From Pengzhenrongella frigida (GTDB lineage: Bacteria > Actinomycetota > Actinomycetes > Actinomycetales > Cellulomonadaceae): a stretch of 64,000 nt of DNA. Each line of letters opens with the position of its first letter. Within the stretch, counting starts at the first letter, position 1. The notes below the pieces were generated by a model, which was not told where the DNA came from, did not search any database, and saw only the letters and a list, made by a program, of their open reading frames with translations. This document shows, one piece after another, positions 27,254 through 35,673 of this stretch. The position numbers and the translations under genes are program-made. The stretch lies in the NCBI RefSeq assembly GCF_004168625.1, contig NZ_SDWW01000017.1, forward strand, positions 1-64,000, written 5' to 3'.

Positions 27254-28515
27254 ACGAGCGTCGGGCGATGCGGCTCGGATACCTCAAGCGGCACACGGGG
27301 CCGCTGATGACGGTCGGCGCGGTCAGCGTCCTGGGGATCTTCGCCACGGCCGTGTTCCACGCGGTCACCGGCCGGGGACTGGGGCCGGAGGCCTTCGGCC
27401 TGCTCGCCGCGTTCCTGTCCATCGTCAACATCGCCGCGATCGGGGCCTCGGCGCTGCAGAACTCCGTCGCGGTCGGCACTGCGCGGAGCCTGGCCGAGAC
27501 GGTCGAGGGCGGCGGGGTGGTCCGCCCGACGCGGCGGTGGGACAGCGCGACGATCGAGGCGCTCGTGCTCGGCGGCGTGGGGACGCTCGTCGTCGTCGTC
27601 TTCGCGCCGTTGCTCGCCGATCAGCTCGCGACGAGCGCGCTCGCCATCTACCTCGCCGCGCTGACGATCCTGCCGAGCTTCCTGTTCTCGGTCGCCCAGG
27701 GCCGCCTCCAGGCCGTCGGCCGGGCGACGTCCGTGGCGGGCTGGTCGACCAGCTCGCAGATCCTTCGGGTCGTGCTCGCGGCGAGCGCCCTTGCCGCAGG
27801 ACTCGGTGCCGTCTCGGTCCTGCTCGCCGTGCTCATCGCCATCACCGCTGCGGCCGTCGCGGCTGGTTGGCAGGTCCGCGGCTCGCACCTGCGGACCGCG
27901 ACCACCGCCTTCAGCTCGCACAGCATCGTCTTGATCATGCTCACGTTGTCGTTCGCATGGCTGACGAACATCGACGTCATGCTCGTCCGCATGGGGACGT
28001 CCGAATCACATGCCGGGATGTTCGCCGCCGCGGCGGTGCTCGGCAAGATGATCCTCATCGTGCCCACGACGCTCTCGCTCTACCTGCTCCCGAGGTTCGT
28101 GAACCGTCAGGGCGACCGTGGGGCCATGAAGTTCGGCGTGAACGTGATCCTCCTGACCGTGCTCGGTTCGGGCCTGGTCGCGGTGCTGGGCATGACCCTG
28201 CTCCGGGGCTTCCTGATCTCGCTCTTCTTCGGCGCCGGGTACACCGAGGCCGCGGACCTGCTGCCGTGGCTCGCGCTGGCCTACCTGCCCTGGGCGTTGG
28301 CGCAGGGGCTGCTGATCCGGCTCACCGCCGCCGTCTCGCGCCTCGCCCTCGCCGTCCTGATCGGCGCCGCGGTGATCCAGTGGGTCGCGGTGCGCATGGT
28401 CCTGCCCGACCTCGGCGCGACGATCGTCGTCGTCGGGGTGCTCGGTGTTCTCGTTGTCCTGTCCATGCTGGTCCTGGTATCTCGTCACTCCCGAAAGATG
28501 GTCGCCGCCGAATGA
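27250..28515 (+). CDS. Wzx-like polysaccharide flippase (MATE/MurJ superfamily)
   Basis: A 421-residue protein with about twelve membrane helices. TAVFHAVTGRGLGPEAFGLLAAFLSI is the characteristic helix 1-2 region of polysaccharide flippases, and later helices are regular. It would move a lipid-linked oligosaccharide across the membrane. ATG 27250 sits in an ATGA overlap with the preceding GT2 and follows GGAG. A second, unrelated-looking flippase lies at 53.4 kb and an ABC exporter at 33-35 kb, so two export routes coexist. Confidence 0.87.
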   Translation: MNERRAMRLGYLKRHTGPLMTVGAVSVLGIFATAVFHAVTGRGLGPEAFGLLAAFLSIVNIAAIGASALQNSVAVGTARSLAETVEGGGVVRPTRRWDSATIEALVLGGVGTLVVVVFAPLLADQLATSALAIYLAALTILPSFLFSVAQGRLQAVGRATSVAGWSTSSQILRVVLAASALAAGLGAVSVLLAVLIAITAAAVAAGWQVRGSHLRTATTAFSSHSIVLIMLTLSFAWLTNIDVMLVRMGTSESHAGMFAAAAVLGKMILIVPTTLSLYLLPRFVNRQGDRGAMKFGVNVILLTVLGSGLVAVLGMTLLRGFLISLFFGAGYTEAADLLPWLALAYLPWALAQGLLIRLTAAVSRLALAVLIGAAVIQWVAVRMVLPDLGATIVVVGVLGVLVVLSMLVLVSRHSRKMVAAE

Positions 28516-30041
28516 CGAAGATCCGATCTGCTCTGTGGGCCCTGCTCGGCACTGTGCTGCTGGCCCTCGGTGCGATACCTGCCGCTCGCGTGCCCATCAT
28601 CGGGGACGACTTCCACGCATTCTTCGAGTCGTACGCCATCGTCGACGGCAATGCGGGCTCCGCCTTCGCCTACGGCTGGAATCAAGGCCTGCTCGCGGGT
28701 CACTTCAACCCGGTCGGCCAGGCGATCGGGGCCGTCTACCACTTCGGCGCGTTCGCGGTCAGCTCCTCGCTGGGGATCAGCCCCCAGTACTACGACGTGT
28801 TCTTCGGCTCGGGACTCATGTGGCTGACGGTGGCCGGCGCGGCGCTCACCCTGACGTGGGGCCTGCGCCACGCGGGCGCCGTCGGGCAGGTCTCCTACTG
28901 GCGCAACTTCGCACTGCTGGCCGCCGTCGTGGCGTCGACCCTCCAGCTGCACCCGTGGTCGAACGACCCGGTGACCTCGTTCGGTCCCGCCGGGTGGGGT
29001 TCGGCCGCGATCGGGTTCGCCTTGCTCGGGATGTCTCTTCGCTCGACCGTGCCGGGGCGGACCTCGGTCGCTGACTTCTTCCTGGTCGGCGCCCTCGCCG
29101 TCGTCGCGGTGCTCTACTACGAGATGCTCGTCGGGATGATCGCGGGCACGGCCGCCGTCTACGTCGGCGTGGTCGTGCGGGCGCGTCTTCGTCGCAACAC
29201 CGCCGATCTTCGCCGCGGGCTGCTCCTCGGCGTCGTCGGGGTCGTCCTGCCCGCCGTGATCTTCGTGGGCGGGAGATTCCTCGCGATCCCGTCGACCGAG
29301 AGCAACTACACGGGGACCACGCTGTCGGTCGGCTCTGCCGCCGCGGCCACGTGGTGGACAGCGATCGTCGGGGCGCTCCCCGGCGGCGGCTGGCGCTACC
29401 TCTCCGAGATGGCCGGCAGCGTCGAGCTCGCGCTCAAGCCCGTCGCCCTGGCGCTCCTGCTCTGCCTGGCTGTCGGACTGCTCGTGGTCGCGTGGATGCG
29501 TGCGCCGCGCCTGTGGGTCCCGTGGACCCGTGCCGCGCTCATCCCGGTAGCAGGAGTCGTCGCTACCTGGGCCTTGACGACCGCGACCCACACGACCACG
29601 CAGAAGTACATCGACGAGATCAAGGTTCCGGGGCAGGTCTACCTCTACTACGTCGTCGGTGTGGTGTGCGCCGCGATCCTGATCAGCTGGGCGATCATTG
29701 CGCTCGCCCCCCGCGCACCGTCCTTCGCCGGACCGGTGGCGCTGCTGCTGGTCGGAGCGTTCCTGATGATCCAGATGCCGCTGAACTGGCGCCTGGCGAC
29801 GGTCAGCGCCGACGCGTTCGCCCTGAACCGGACGCTGGCGGGTGTGGTGGTGACCGATGAGGCGTCCGAAGACGAACGTTGCGCGGCCCTCGCCGCCTGG
29901 GTGACCCGGCCGTGGCCGGACTACTACCGCGAGGCCGTCGTCGGCGACGCGCAGGAGGACTTCGAGCGCGTCTTCGGCGAGCCGTTCTGCACCGACCCGG
30001 TGGTCCTCGAGCAGGCCGCGACACCGGCCGTCGTCGGCTAG
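28512..30041 (+). CDS. Polytopic membrane protein, GT-C-like
   Basis: A 509-residue protein with about ten to eleven helices. IIGDDFHAFFESYAI, just after the first helix, holds an acidic pair where GT-C glycosyltransferases have their catalytic residue. The C-terminal 90 residues are soluble and contain paired Cys residues (DERCAALAAWV and EPFCTDP), which suggests an external domain. ATGA overlap with the flippase. It is probably a lipid-linked sugar transferase or a polymerase acting after the flippase; which of the two cannot be told. Confidence 0.7.
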   Translation: MTKIRSALWALLGTVLLALGAIPAARVPIIGDDFHAFFESYAIVDGNAGSAFAYGWNQGLLAGHFNPVGQAIGAVYHFGAFAVSSSLGISPQYYDVFFGSGLMWLTVAGAALTLTWGLRHAGAVGQVSYWRNFALLAAVVASTLQLHPWSNDPVTSFGPAGWGSAAIGFALLGMSLRSTVPGRTSVADFFLVGALAVVAVLYYEMLVGMIAGTAAVYVGVVVRARLRRNTADLRRGLLLGVVGVVLPAVIFVGGRFLAIPSTESNYTGTTLSVGSAAAATWWTAIVGALPGGGWRYLSEMAGSVELALKPVALALLLCLAVGLLVVAWMRAPRLWVPWTRAALIPVAGVVATWALTTATHTTTQKYIDEIKVPGQVYLYYVVGVVCAAILISWAIIALAPRAPSFAGPVALLLVGAFLMIQMPLNWRLATVSADAFALNRTLAGVVVTDEASEDERCAALAAWVTRPWPDYYREAVVGDAQEDFERVFGEPFCTDPVVLEQAATPAVVG

Positions 30042-30045
30042 CTCG

Positions 30046-30064
30046 CCCGGGCAGGCCGCCCGGG
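30046..30064 (+). terminator. GC-rich hairpin between convergent genes
   Basis: CCCGGGC at 30046-30052 and GCCCGGG at 30058-30064 form a 7-bp stem with a 5-base loop just after the GT-C stop and before the convergent acyltransferase stop. There is no U tract, so termination is only likely by position. Confidence 0.4.
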
Positions 30065-30091
30065 GTGTCCGCCCGGGGTGTCCCGGTCGGC

Positions 30092-32257
30092 TCAGCCGAG
30101 CGCCGCTGCGAGCTGCGCGCCGATCGGTTCGCCGAGGCTGCGCGAGTAGGTCGCGGTCAGATGGTTGCCGTCGCGATAGATCAGCACGCCGCCGATCACG
30201 ACGGGGCACCGATCGGTGGGGCAGATCCAGTCGGTGAGGTCGAGCACGTGGACCAGCGGCATGCCCTCGGCGGCGGTGACCTCGGGTGCGTCGTCCCAGA
30301 CGATCGCACTGCGGTCCATCGCGCACTGGGTGAGCGTCTGCTCGTTCTGCGCGACGCAGTCGGGGACGAGGACGTCCGGGCGGGGTGTGTCGCGGAACGT
30401 CACGACGGGAACCCCCTGGGCGACGAAGGGCTCCCACGCGCCCTGGAAGCCGCTGGCCATGCGGGTCTTGCTCGCTTCCAGACTCGGGCTGCCGCCCTGC
30501 TTGAAGACCTGGTAGCGGCTGGTCGCCACCAGCAGCAGGTCAGGCGGATCCGCGAGCAGCGCGGTGGTGACGTTCTTGTTGCGCTCGTCGCACGCCTCGT
30601 TGGCGCGCCCGTCGAGGTCGACCATGACGTCCGTGAACGGGCACGAGCCCCGCGTGTAGACATCGAGCCGCCAGCCGTGCGCGAGGGCCGCCTGCTCGAT
30701 CCCCGGCACGAGCTGGTCGGCATGGGAGTCGCCCACGAGGGCGAGGGTGACCGCGCTCTCGAGGTTCCCGAACGAGCACGGGGTGGCGGCGGTCGACGCG
30801 AGGTCGATGGTGCAGCCGTGCCCGTCGATCTGCGGGGCGTCCCCGGACGCGGTGAGAGCCGACGGGACGATGCTTGCGAAGGCTTCGGCGGGGATGCCGG
30901 CAGTGGCGTCCGTCGCGAGCACGGCGGCGCCGGGATTCGTGGTGCTCGGAGGCGCGGGGGCCGTCGCCGTGCCGGGGGCCCCGGTGGTTCCGGTGGTCCC
31001 GGTGGGCTCGTTCGCGGTCTGACCCAGGACGTTCACCTGGAGGCCCAGGCCGGCGACCACCCCGAGGAGCGTGCAGATCGCCCCGAGCTGGAGCGATTTG
31101 GCGTTGTCCGACTTCAACGACGGTGCCCGGAGCGCCGGCTGCTCCACGAGGTGGAGGCTGAGCCACGCCGGCACGAGGGAGAAGAGTGCGACGGCGAGTC
31201 CGTAGCGGATCCGCAGCGTTCCCGTCATGGCTGTCGCGACCACGATCAGCGGCCAGTGCCAGAGGTACAGCGAGTAGGAGAGCCCGCCCACCCACACCAT
31301 CGGGCGCAGGCCGAGGAGGGTGGCCGAGCCGCTCGAATGCCCGGACGCGCCCGCCCAGAGGACGGCGGTGGCACCCAGGGTGGGGAGCAGTGCGGCGTAG
31401 CCCGGGAACGGGACCGCTGCGGTGAACGTCAGCGCGGTCACACCGATCGCGGCCAGGCCGAGCCCGCCGACCACCCGGGCCGCGCGAGGTCCCGCCCGGA
31501 ACCGCGGGTCGGCCAGGACGATGGCGAGGCCGGCGCCGAGCCCGAGCTCCCACAGGCGCGTGGTCGACACGAAGTAGGCGGGCCCCGGGTCGCTCTGGGT
31601 CAGGTGCACCGACCAGGCGAACGACGGGACGGCGACCAGGGCGAGAGCGAGCAGCAGGTACGACTGCGACCCCACGCTCCGCACCCGGCGCCCGCGGCGA
31701 CGGCGAAACGCGGTGGCCACGGCGGCGGCCGCGAGGAGTGCGACCGGCCAGACCACATAGAACTGCTCCTCCACGGCCAGCGACCAGAAGTGCTGGAGCG
31801 GGGAAGCGGCCTGGTCGCGGGCGAGGTAGTCGATCGACCGGCCGGCGAGCTCCCAGTTCATGAGGTAGGTCGAGCTGCTCACCACGTCCTCGCCGAGCTG
31901 CAGCCATCGCGTGCTCGGGAGGAATGCGACCGCCAGGGCGACCGTGCCGAGAAGCGTGACCGTGGCGGCCGGGAGGATCCGTCGTGCGCGCCGCGCGTAG
32001 AAGCCGGCGAGCGAGATCTTGCCGCGCACGGCAAGCTCCTGCACGAGTCCCTGGGTGATGAGGAAGCCGGAGATCACGAAGAAGATGTCGACCCCGACGA
32101 ACCCGCCCGGAAGCCAGGGCAGGCCCGCGTGGTAGAGCACGACCAGGCCGACCGCCACCGCGCGCAGCCCCTGGATGTCCCGCCGGTAGCCGGCTGACGT
32201 GCCCGCAGGACGCTGCGTCGGGAGAGCCGCCGGTCGGGCGGCCGTCTCGGCGCTCAT
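30092..32257 (-). CDS. Acyltransferase 3 fused to SGNH domain (OafA-like)
   Basis: A 721-residue protein. Residues 20-360 form the ten-helix acyltransferase 3 domain: IQGLRAVAVGLVVLYHAGLPWLPGGF with its conserved His, and FYARRARRILPAATVTL. A Thr/Pro-rich linker follows, and residues 470-721 are an external SGNH esterase-like domain with GDSHADQLVPGIE (Ser nucleophile) and DGNHLTATYSRSL (Asp-x-x-His). OafA-type proteins acetylate surface sugars, using the SGNH domain for the final transfer. The start at ATG 32257 avoids a 44-base overlap with the methyltransferase; an ATG at 32347 is possible. Confidence 0.9.
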   Translation of the reverse strand: MSAETAARPAALPTQRPAGTSAGYRRDIQGLRAVAVGLVVLYHAGLPWLPGGFVGVDIFFVISGFLITQGLVQELAVRGKISLAGFYARRARRILPAATVTLLGTVALAVAFLPSTRWLQLGEDVVSSSTYLMNWELAGRSIDYLARDQAASPLQHFWSLAVEEQFYVVWPVALLAAAAVATAFRRRRGRRVRSVGSQSYLLLALALVAVPSFAWSVHLTQSDPGPAYFVSTTRLWELGLGAGLAIVLADPRFRAGPRAARVVGGLGLAAIGVTALTFTAAVPFPGYAALLPTLGATAVLWAGASGHSSGSATLLGLRPMVWVGGLSYSLYLWHWPLIVVATAMTGTLRIRYGLAVALFSLVPAWLSLHLVEQPALRAPSLKSDNAKSLQLGAICTLLGVVAGLGLQVNVLGQTANEPTGTTGTTGAPGTATAPAPPSTTNPGAAVLATDATAGIPAEAFASIVPSALTASGDAPQIDGHGCTIDLASTAATPCSFGNLESAVTLALVGDSHADQLVPGIEQAALAHGWRLDVYTRGSCPFTDVMVDLDGRANEACDERNKNVTTALLADPPDLLLVATSRYQVFKQGGSPSLEASKTRMASGFQGAWEPFVAQGVPVVTFRDTPRPDVLVPDCVAQNEQTLTQCAMDRSAIVWDDAPEVTAAEGMPLVHVLDLTDWICPTDRCPVVIGGVLIYRDGNHLTATYSRSLGEPIGAQLAAALG

Positions 32258-32303
32258 CGAGCGGCCGGGGTCTTCACCGGCGGCGCTTCCCGTCGCACCC
32301 TCG

Positions 32304-33401
32304 CTACCCGATTCGAGGCAGGCGACGGGAGATCCCGCGCAAGGCACGGGTGACCCGCCAGGAACGGGAGCGGAAGACCGCGCCGAGCTCGGCGGAGCTG
32401 GCCTGCGCGTCCTGCTCGGCGCGGGCCGCGCGCGCGGTCAGCTCCGCGGTCTGCGCCCGCAGGCGGGCGACCTCGTCCAGGGCGGACTGCAGGTCGACCT
32501 CGAGCTCACCGAACAGGGATTCCTTCGCGCGTGCGTGGCTGACGGACACCGACATGTCCCGGTCGCGGTCGTCGAACGACACGGCGATGAGCCCGTCGCC
32601 GCTGTACGACTCGCCGACGGTGTGCTCGGCGATGACGTGCGCGCCCAGGGCGAGGAGCCGTTCGAGGACGTGCTGATGGGTCAGCGCGCTGCCGGAGATC
32701 TGATGGTGATGGGTCGAGACGATCATGAATCGCACGGCGCCGGCCGTGAAGAGCTCCGCCGCGCGTTCGATCAGCACGGTCTCGAACCCCTGGATGTCGA
32801 CCATCAGCAGGCCGACCCGGGCGAGCCCGGTCTCGAGCATCAGGGAGCCCAGGTCGTACTGGACGACCTCGATCGGCTCCCCGGTGCTCTCCGCGACGAA
32901 CGTCGTCGGCTGGCCCGGTGAGTCCCCGACGGCGCCGTGCACGAACGTCGCGGTCATCGCGTTGAGCGCCAGGTTGCGCCGGCCGATCTCCAGGTAGGTG
33001 GGATCCGGTTCGAGATCCACCACGCGGTTTCCGTGCGTCCGCTGGTGGAACCACATGCTGTAGTACGCCCAGAAGCTGCCGAGCTCCACCATCGCAGCGT
33101 CCGGCTCGGTCGCGACCAGGCGTTCGAGGAGCTCGTGGAAGACCACTTCCTCCTGGGGCTCGTGATGCCCCCGGAGCGACCGGATGATCTCCGTCATCCA
33201 CGGGCCGAAGTAGCACCCCTCCCGGATCAGGACGCCGTTGTGCATGCGCTGGACGGTGGTGCCGTCGAGCTCGAACACCTCACCGGCGCCGTCGACCTTC
33301 GGCAGGTCGTCGGCGTCGTGGCACGAGATCGTCAGCAGGACGCGCTCTGCGGCCGCAGGTTCGAGGTGGTCCAGGCGCGGGGCGGGGGCGAGATCAGGCA
33401 T
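32304..33401 (-). CDS. FkbM-like SAM-dependent methyltransferase with coiled-coil tail
   Basis: A 365-residue protein. AAMVELGSFWAYYSMWFHQR and NRVVDLEPDPTYLEIGRRN form the SAM-binding fold, and VGLLMVDIQGFETVLIERA is the acidic motif like that of FkbM enzymes. Residues 300-345 are a heptad-rich coiled coil (VARLRAQTAELTARAAR), ending in a basic FRSRSWRVTRALR tail. The tail recurs in the methyltransferase at 41 kb. It sits between the Wzt gene and an acyltransferase, so it may cap or methylate the exported chain. Confidence 0.78.
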   Translation of the reverse strand: MPDLAPAPRLDHLEPAAAERVLLTISCHDADDLPKVDGAGEVFELDGTTVQRMHNGVLIREGCYFGPWMTEIIRSLRGHHEPQEEVVFHELLERLVATEPDAAMVELGSFWAYYSMWFHQRTHGNRVVDLEPDPTYLEIGRRNLALNAMTATFVHGAVGDSPGQPTTFVAESTGEPIEVVQYDLGSLMLETGLARVGLLMVDIQGFETVLIERAAELFTAGAVRFMIVSTHHHQISGSALTHQHVLERLLALGAHVIAEHTVGESYSGDGLIAVSFDDRDRDMSVSVSHARAKESLFGELEVDLQSALDEVARLRAQTAELTARAARAEQDAQASSAELGAVFRSRSWRVTRALRGISRRLPRIG

Positions 33402-33434
33402 GGTGCTCCTTCGGGGTGCAGGGGCGGCACCCGA

Positions 33435-34640
33435 TCAGACGGTAGCGAACGACGCGTCGACGGCGATGGAGCCGTGCGCTCGGCCATCGCTGCGGACCTC
33501 GATGTGGGCCGCCTCGTCGAGTCGGTGGATCTCCTGGCCGTTGGTGCCCTCGATCGCGAGCCGCAGGGTGTAGCGGCCCTCACCGAGCCGGAGATCGGGG
33601 AGCAGGAAGTCGAAGGACGCCTCCCCGGTCAGCGGCGGGAGGCGAACTCCGAGCAGCTGGGTGTTCGTGCCGTAGACCGTGGTGCCGATCGGCGTGTCGA
33701 TGGCCAGGCCCAGCATCCAGTCCTGCAGGAGCGGGGAAGCCGACACGGTCACCCGGGCCCGGATCGAGTCGCCCGGGCGGATGGAACCGATCGGCTCGCG
33801 GGTGCGCTCGTCGAGCAGGGCGACGGCGCCGACCTGGGCCTGCAAGGCGGGCTTGTCCGCGACGCCGCTGCGTGCAGCGGCTCGGTCGATCTCACCCTGC
33901 CGGGTCGCCTCGAAATCGGCGCGCAGGACGCGGAGCGCTTCCTGGGGGATGCCGTCCGCGGTGACGAGTCCCCGCTCGAGGACGATCGCACGATCGCACA
34001 GCTCTGCGACCTGGTCGAGGCTGTGCGACACGAGCACGATCGTGCGGCCCTCGTGCTGGAAGCCCTTGATGCGCTCCATGCACTTGCGCTGGAACGGCTC
34101 GTCGCCGACGGCAAGCACCTCGTCCACGAGCAGGATGTCCGGGTCGACGTGGACCGCCACGGCGAACGCGAGGCGGACGTACATGCCGGACGAGTAGAAC
34201 TTCACCTGGGTGTCGATGAACTGCTCGATGCCGGAGAAGTCGACGATCGCATCGAAGTGCTTGTCGGTCTGCTGGCGCGAGAGCCCGAGGATCGAGGCGT
34301 TGAGGTAGACGTTCTCCCGGCCGGTGAGGTCGGGGTGGAAACCTGCGCCCAGCTCGAGCAGCGCCGCGAGCCGGCCCCGCACCTTCACGGTGCCGGAGGT
34401 CGGCTGGATGATGCCGCCGATGGCCTTGAGGAGGGTGCTCTTGCCGGAACCGTTCGGACCGACCAGCCCCACCGTGGAGCCCGACGCGATCGAGAGGTCG
34501 ACGTCGCGCAGCGCCCAGAAGTCCTCTTTGTGGAGCTTGGACCGGCCGAAGTTGACCAGCCGTTCCTTGAGCGACTTCTCCTTGCGGATGATGAACCGTT
34601 TGGAGACGTTCTCGATCTCGATCACGTTGGGGTTGGTCAT
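33435..34640 (-). CDS. wzt: Polysaccharide ABC transporter ATPase with carbohydrate-binding tail
   Basis: A 401-residue protein. Residues 1-250 are the ATPase: Walker A GPNGSGKST at 61-69, signature YSSGMYVRLAFAVAV, Walker B DILLVDEVLAVGD and the switch His in VSHS. Residues 275-401 are a beta-rich Wzt-type C-terminal domain that recognises the glycan terminus before export. The start at ATG 34640 overlaps the permease stop by one base and follows AGGAG. With the permease it exports a complete polysaccharide from the cytoplasm. Confidence 0.92.
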   Translation of the reverse strand: MTNPNVIEIENVSKRFIIRKEKSLKERLVNFGRSKLHKEDFWALRDVDLSIASGSTVGLVGPNGSGKSTLLKAIGGIIQPTSGTVKVRGRLAALLELGAGFHPDLTGRENVYLNASILGLSRQQTDKHFDAIVDFSGIEQFIDTQVKFYSSGMYVRLAFAVAVHVDPDILLVDEVLAVGDEPFQRKCMERIKGFQHEGRTIVLVSHSLDQVAELCDRAIVLERGLVTADGIPQEALRVLRADFEATRQGEIDRAAARSGVADKPALQAQVGAVALLDERTREPIGSIRPGDSIRARVTVSASPLLQDWMLGLAIDTPIGTTVYGTNTQLLGVRLPPLTGEASFDFLLPDLRLGEGRYTLRLAIEGTNGQEIHRLDEAAHIEVRSDGRAHGSIAVDASFATV

Positions 34641-35545
34641 CACAGCTCCTGGGCGAAGTTGCTCTGGAGCTTGGCGAAGACGCGCTGGCAGAACCACAGC
34701 AGCACGACGCCGATCCCCAGCGCGATGAGCAGCCTGGTCCCCAGATGGTCGGGTATCGGTTCGCCGGCACCGGCCACCCAGAAGGTCTGCTGGAATCCCA
34801 GGACGGCCAGCGTCACGGGGTTGGCGAGATAGACGGCCTGCATCCAGGCCGCCGTGAGCTCCTCCTGGACGAGTGCCCAGGAGTAGACGATCGGCGACGC
34901 CCAGAACAGGATCATGAACGCGATCTCCACCAGGTACTGCACATCGCGCAGGTAGACGTTGACCGCCGAGAGCAGCAGCGCCATGGCCGTCGAGAAGACG
35001 AGGAGGACCAGCAGCGACAGCGGGAAGTACAGCCAGTTCGGACCCACCGGGAAGCGCCCAACCGCCACCGTGGCGGCGACCAGGATGGCGAGCTGGATTG
35101 CGAAGTTGAACAGTGCTGACCCCACGACCGCCAGCGGGAAGACCTCACGCGGCAGGTAGACCTTCTTGATCAGGCCGGAGTTGGCGACGATCGACCCGGT
35201 ACCCGGGACAACGATGTCCGTCACCAGCTGCCATGCGGTCAGGCCTGTGAAGATGAAGATGGCGAAGTCGTCGATCTGACGCGCAGCGCCGAGGAACTTC
35301 CCGATCGCCACGTAGTACACCAGCAGCAGGGCGAGCGGCTTGAGCAGGCTCCAGACGAATCCGAGCGCACTGTCCTTGTACTTCGCCTTGAGCTCGCGCC
35401 GGATCAGCAGGTCCATCAGCTCGCGGTGTGCCGCGATGTCTCGCAGGGACGTCAGGGTCCCGGTCGCAAATCCGGGTACAGGGCCGGCGAACCGGAGCGG
35501 CTCCAGCGCCAACGCAGTGGCGCGTGCCTCGCTCGTCAGTGACAT
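34640..35545 (-). CDS. wzm: Polysaccharide ABC transporter permease
   Basis: A 301-residue ABC-2 permease of the TagG/Wzm group with six helices. The amphipathic N-terminal part RELMDLLIRRELKAKYKDSALGFVWSLLKPL is characteristic, and GLTAWQLV and LIKKVYLPREVFPLA follow. ATG 35545 follows AGGAG. A minus-strand TACACT at 35606-35601 is a candidate -10, about 56 bases upstream. It is the first gene of the wzm-wzt-methyltransferase-acyltransferase operon and is divergent from the SpoIID-like gene. Confidence 0.92.
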   Translation of the reverse strand: MSLTSEARATALALEPLRFAGPVPGFATGTLTSLRDIAAHRELMDLLIRRELKAKYKDSALGFVWSLLKPLALLLVYYVAIGKFLGAARQIDDFAIFIFTGLTAWQLVTDIVVPGTGSIVANSGLIKKVYLPREVFPLAVVGSALFNFAIQLAILVAATVAVGRFPVGPNWLYFPLSLLVLLVFSTAMALLLSAVNVYLRDVQYLVEIAFMILFWASPIVYSWALVQEELTAAWMQAVYLANPVTLAVLGFQQTFWVAGAGEPIPDHLGTRLLIALGIGVVLLWFCQRVFAKLQSNFAQEL

Positions 35546-35600
35546 CTGTCTCCTAGTTCGGAGGCGCGATTCTGGTGGTCCCCGGTCCGCGCCGCGGATC

Positions 35601-35667
35601 AGTGTACCGACCAGTTGGCCTAGTGACCGGCGCGCCCTTGGCGTCGGGAGTCCAAAAGCCGGACACT
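35601..35667. promoter_or_regulatory. Divergent promoter region between wzm and the SpoIID-like gene
   Basis: On the minus strand TACACT (35606-35601) fits a -10 for wzm. On the plus strand TTGGCG (35638-35643) and GACACT (35662-35667) are separated by 18 bases, and GACACT ends six bases before GTG 35674, consistent with a leaderless SpoIID-like transcript. Confidence 0.4.
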
Positions 35668-35673
35668 CAAGGA

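Noticed and set aside
29879-32197. Long plus-strand open frame of 772 codons opposite the acyltransferase-SGNH gene
   Set aside because: High GC keeps the antisense frame open; composition is Arg/Glu/Gly-rich and no motif is present.
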